From the NCBI RefSeq assembly GCF_009915765.1, contig NZ_JAABLQ010000001.1, positions 248,001 to 312,000 on the forward strand: DNA of 64,000 bases. The letters run 5' to 3'. The notes below the pieces were generated by a model. That model ran no database searches. It was given only the letters and a program-made list of their open reading frames with translations, and was not told the DNA's origin. Of this stretch, positions 62,610-64,000 are shown in pieces. The position numbers were made by a program, and so were the translations under genes. The stretch is from Pannonibacter sp. XCT-53 (GTDB taxonomy: Bacteria > Pseudomonadota > Alphaproteobacteria > Rhizobiales > Stappiaceae). Every line of letters begins with the position of its first letter. The stretch's first letter is position 1.

Positions 62610-63500
62610 ATGAACCTCGATCCCTCCCAGCTGGCCGCCCTGGCCGCGATCCTGCGCAGCGGCTCGTTCGAGAAGGCTGCGCTTGCGCTCCGTGTCACGC
62701 CCTCGGCCGTGTCGCAGCGGCTGAAGGCGCTGGAGGAGCGCATCGGCGCGGTGCTGGTGGTGCGCGGCCAGCCGGCGAGCGCCACCGAGGCCGGTCAGCG
62801 GGTGCTGCGGCACGCCGAGGAACTGGCCTTGCTGGAGCGCGGCCTCGGACGTGACCTCAATCTCGACGGCGGCGGCCTCGTGACGGTGCGTCTGGCGGTC
62901 AACGCGGACAGTCTGGCAACCTGGCTGGTCCCGGCCATGGCCGAACTCGCCGGGGAGGGGCTGCTGTTCGACCTGATGATCGACGACCAGGACCACAGCG
63001 CCGACTGGCTGCGCCGGGGCGAGGTGCGCGCGGCGGTGAGCGGGGATCCGGATCCGGTGCAGGGCTGCGACTGCTTTGCGCTGGGGGCGCTGACCTATGT
63101 TCCGACCGCAAGTCCGGCGTTCCGGCAGCGCTGGTTTGCCGATGGCGTGACGCGCGCGGCGCTCGCCAGGGCCCCGGCGCTGACGTTCAACGCCAAGGAC
63201 GGGCTGCAGATCGCCTGGCTGGACAAGGCCGTCGGTCCGGGACTGGCGCCGCCGACACACTGGCTGGCCTCGACCCATGCCTTTGTCGATGCCGCCCTGG
63301 CGGGGCTCGGCTGGGGCATGAACCCGGAGCCGCTGGTGCGCGCGGCGCTGGCCGAGGGCCGGCTCTGCGAACTGATCCCCGGCACGCGCCTGGCGGTGCC
63401 GCTCTACTGGCACGTGAGCCGCTCGGTCGCCGCCGCGCTTCACCCCGTGACCCGGGCGCTGCGCGCTGCTGCGGCCGCCCAGCTTGCGCCGATCCCCTGA
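62610..63500 (+). CDS. ArgP-like LysR-family transcriptional regulator
   Basis: A 296-residue LysR regulator of the ArgP/IciA group. The HTH is LAALAAILRSGSFEKAALAL then RVTPSAVSQRLKALEERIG (residues 9-46), typical of ArgP, and the effector domain continues with VNADSLATWLVPAM near 92, another ArgP hallmark. It activates the divergent argO-like exporter in response to arginine in enterobacteria; lysine blocks it there. The ATG gives MNLDPSQLAALAAIL, matching the family. No strong Shine-Dalgarno is seen. A short tandem repeat begins exactly at its stop codon. Confidence 0.9.
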   Translation: MNLDPSQLAALAAILRSGSFEKAALALRVTPSAVSQRLKALEERIGAVLVVRGQPASATEAGQRVLRHAEELALLERGLGRDLNLDGGGLVTVRLAVNADSLATWLVPAMAELAGEGLLFDLMIDDQDHSADWLRRGEVRAAVSGDPDPVQGCDCFALGALTYVPTASPAFRQRWFADGVTRAALARAPALTFNAKDGLQIAWLDKAVGPGLAPPTHWLASTHAFVDAALAGLGWGMNPEPLVRAALAEGRLCELIPGTRLAVPLYWHVSRSVAAALHPVTRALRAAAAAQLAPIP

Positions 63501-63532
63501 CGGGTGAGCTGACGGGGCAGCTGACGGGGCGG
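63497..63532. repeat. 12-bp tandem repeat starting at the argP-like stop codon
   Basis: Three near-identical units CTGACGGGTGAG, CTGACGGGGCAG and CTGACGGGGCGG occupy 63497-63508, 63509-63520 and 63521-63532. The first contains the TGA stop codon. This echoes the duplicated TGACGGG block at 3634-3666. Confidence 0.9.
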
Positions 63533-63659
63533 CGGGCGACGGGCTGTCTCGCCCGACGACGCAAATGCGGGGATCGGTGGCGCGCGACGGCTTGCCAGCG
63601 CGCGTGACCTTGGGCTGAATGCGGCCTCCGAGCGAACCCCAAGTCGAGGATCCCGCCCC

Positions 63660-64000
63660 ATGTCCAGCGCCGCCACCCGCGACCTCATTTCCCGTTACTA
63701 TGCCGCCTTCAACGCCGGGGATACGGCGACGATGGTCGCCCTCGTCAGCGAGGATGTCGCCCATGACGTGAACCAGGGCGGCCGGCGCGAGGGCAAGGCG
63801 CTGTTTGCCGAGTTCAATGCGCACATGACGCGCTGCTACCGGGAAACGCTCACCGACATCGAGCTGTTCGTCAACGCGGACGGGTCGCGGGCGGCGGCGG
63901 AGTTCATCGTCAACGGCACCTATCTGGCCTCCGATGCGGGCCTGCCCGAGGCGCGGGGCCAGACCTACCGCCTGCCGGCCGGCACCTTCTTCGACATCGC
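63660..64000 (+). CDS. SnoaL-like / ketosteroid isomerase-related protein, truncated by the window edge
   Basis: The first 113 codons of a protein with the NTF2-like cone fold: RDLISRYYAAFNAGDTATMVALVSEDVAHD at the start (shown in part), then GKALFAEFNAHMTRCYRE and a strand pair VNADGSRAAAEFIVNGTY. This is the pattern of SnoaL-like polyketide cyclases and steroid isomerase-related proteins; many have no known substrate. A CGAGGA ribosome binding site precedes the ATG. The C-terminus lies beyond the window. Confidence 0.85.
   Translation, partial: MSSAATRDLISRYYAAFNAGDTATMVALVSEDVAHDVNQGGRREGKALFAEFNAHMTRCYRETLTDIELFVNADGSRAAAEFIVNGTYLASDAGLPEARGQTYRLPAGTFFDI

Overview
The window is a 64 kb stretch of GC-rich alphaproteobacterial chromosome, most likely from the Hyphomicrobiales (Rhizobiales), perhaps near Stappiaceae. 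That placement is inferred from gene content: UbiK next to Lgt and an NDUFAF7-type methyltransferase, MbfA, DUF1402, DUF930, DUF6665 and HlyU-type families, a PetP/PetR-like regulator set, and a UvrC/PgsA/MoaD/MoaE neighbourhood. No rRNA, tRNA, CRISPR array, prophage or intact insertion sequence was seen. Most of the window is ordinary core genome, with a few accessory insertions and unusual small elements.

Layout. 0-4.7 kb: purine salvage (mtnP, apt), bluB, a LysE exporter, a GNAT enzyme and two MaoC-type hydratases. 5-8 kb: a small secreted protein, the membrane ferritin/iron exporter mbfA, and a soluble receptor-like protein with a chemotaxis hairpin. 8-14.3 kb: an FAH-family hydrolase, then ychF and pth. 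These are separated from rplY by an accessory block holding a YdcH-like pair, an OxyR-like regulator with a clear OxyR-type operator, and an AT-rich gene with a HEPN-type R-N-x3-H motif. 14.6-19.7 kb: a free periplasmic sensor-like protein, a full chemotaxis receptor, a MOSC protein and prs. The prs terminator is duplicated around a palindromic element of about 250 bp. 20-28.3 kb: a lipoprotein, an M24 protein, pgeF, a methyltransferase and lgt on the minus strand; ubiK, a YbjN protein, proC, a TetR-like regulator and a CsaA-like protein on the plus strand.

28.3-34.5 kb: a MarR / OmpR / histidine kinase operon divergent from ilvE, a Bcr/CflA exporter, and moaD-moaE. 34.5-41.4 kb: pgsA and uvrC, separated by a GNAT enzyme, a HlyU-family protein, tdk and a membrane-anchored EEP-family protein; then an SDR enzyme. 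41.7-47.4 kb: a small outer-membrane beta-barrel followed by an RND efflux adaptor and pump. 47.4-51.2 kb: GST, a small membrane protein, RNase T2, a secreted Cys-containing protein, rlmJ and a GNAT enzyme. 51.2-52.1 kb: a gene-free block of degenerate short repeats. 52.1-53.7 kb: a cold-shock domain protein with a very long glycine-rich N-terminus and a long gene-free upstream region. 53.7-64 kb: an MBL hydrolase, DUF1402, DUF6665, an MFS and chalcone-isomerase-like pair, an orphan solute-binding protein, a DUF930 protein, an M20 amidohydrolase, divergent argO-like/argP-like genes and the start of a SnoaL-like gene.

The less ordinary signals are the OxyR-like regulator lacking the peroxidatic cysteine but preceded by a four-half-site operator, the HEPN-like gene that splits rplY from pth, the insertion-like element inside the prs terminator, the minimal soluble receptor, the glycine-rich cold-shock protein, and recurring short tandem duplications at or just after stop codons. 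No complete new defence or biosynthetic system is evident. All protein assignments come from reading sequence and motifs without database searches.
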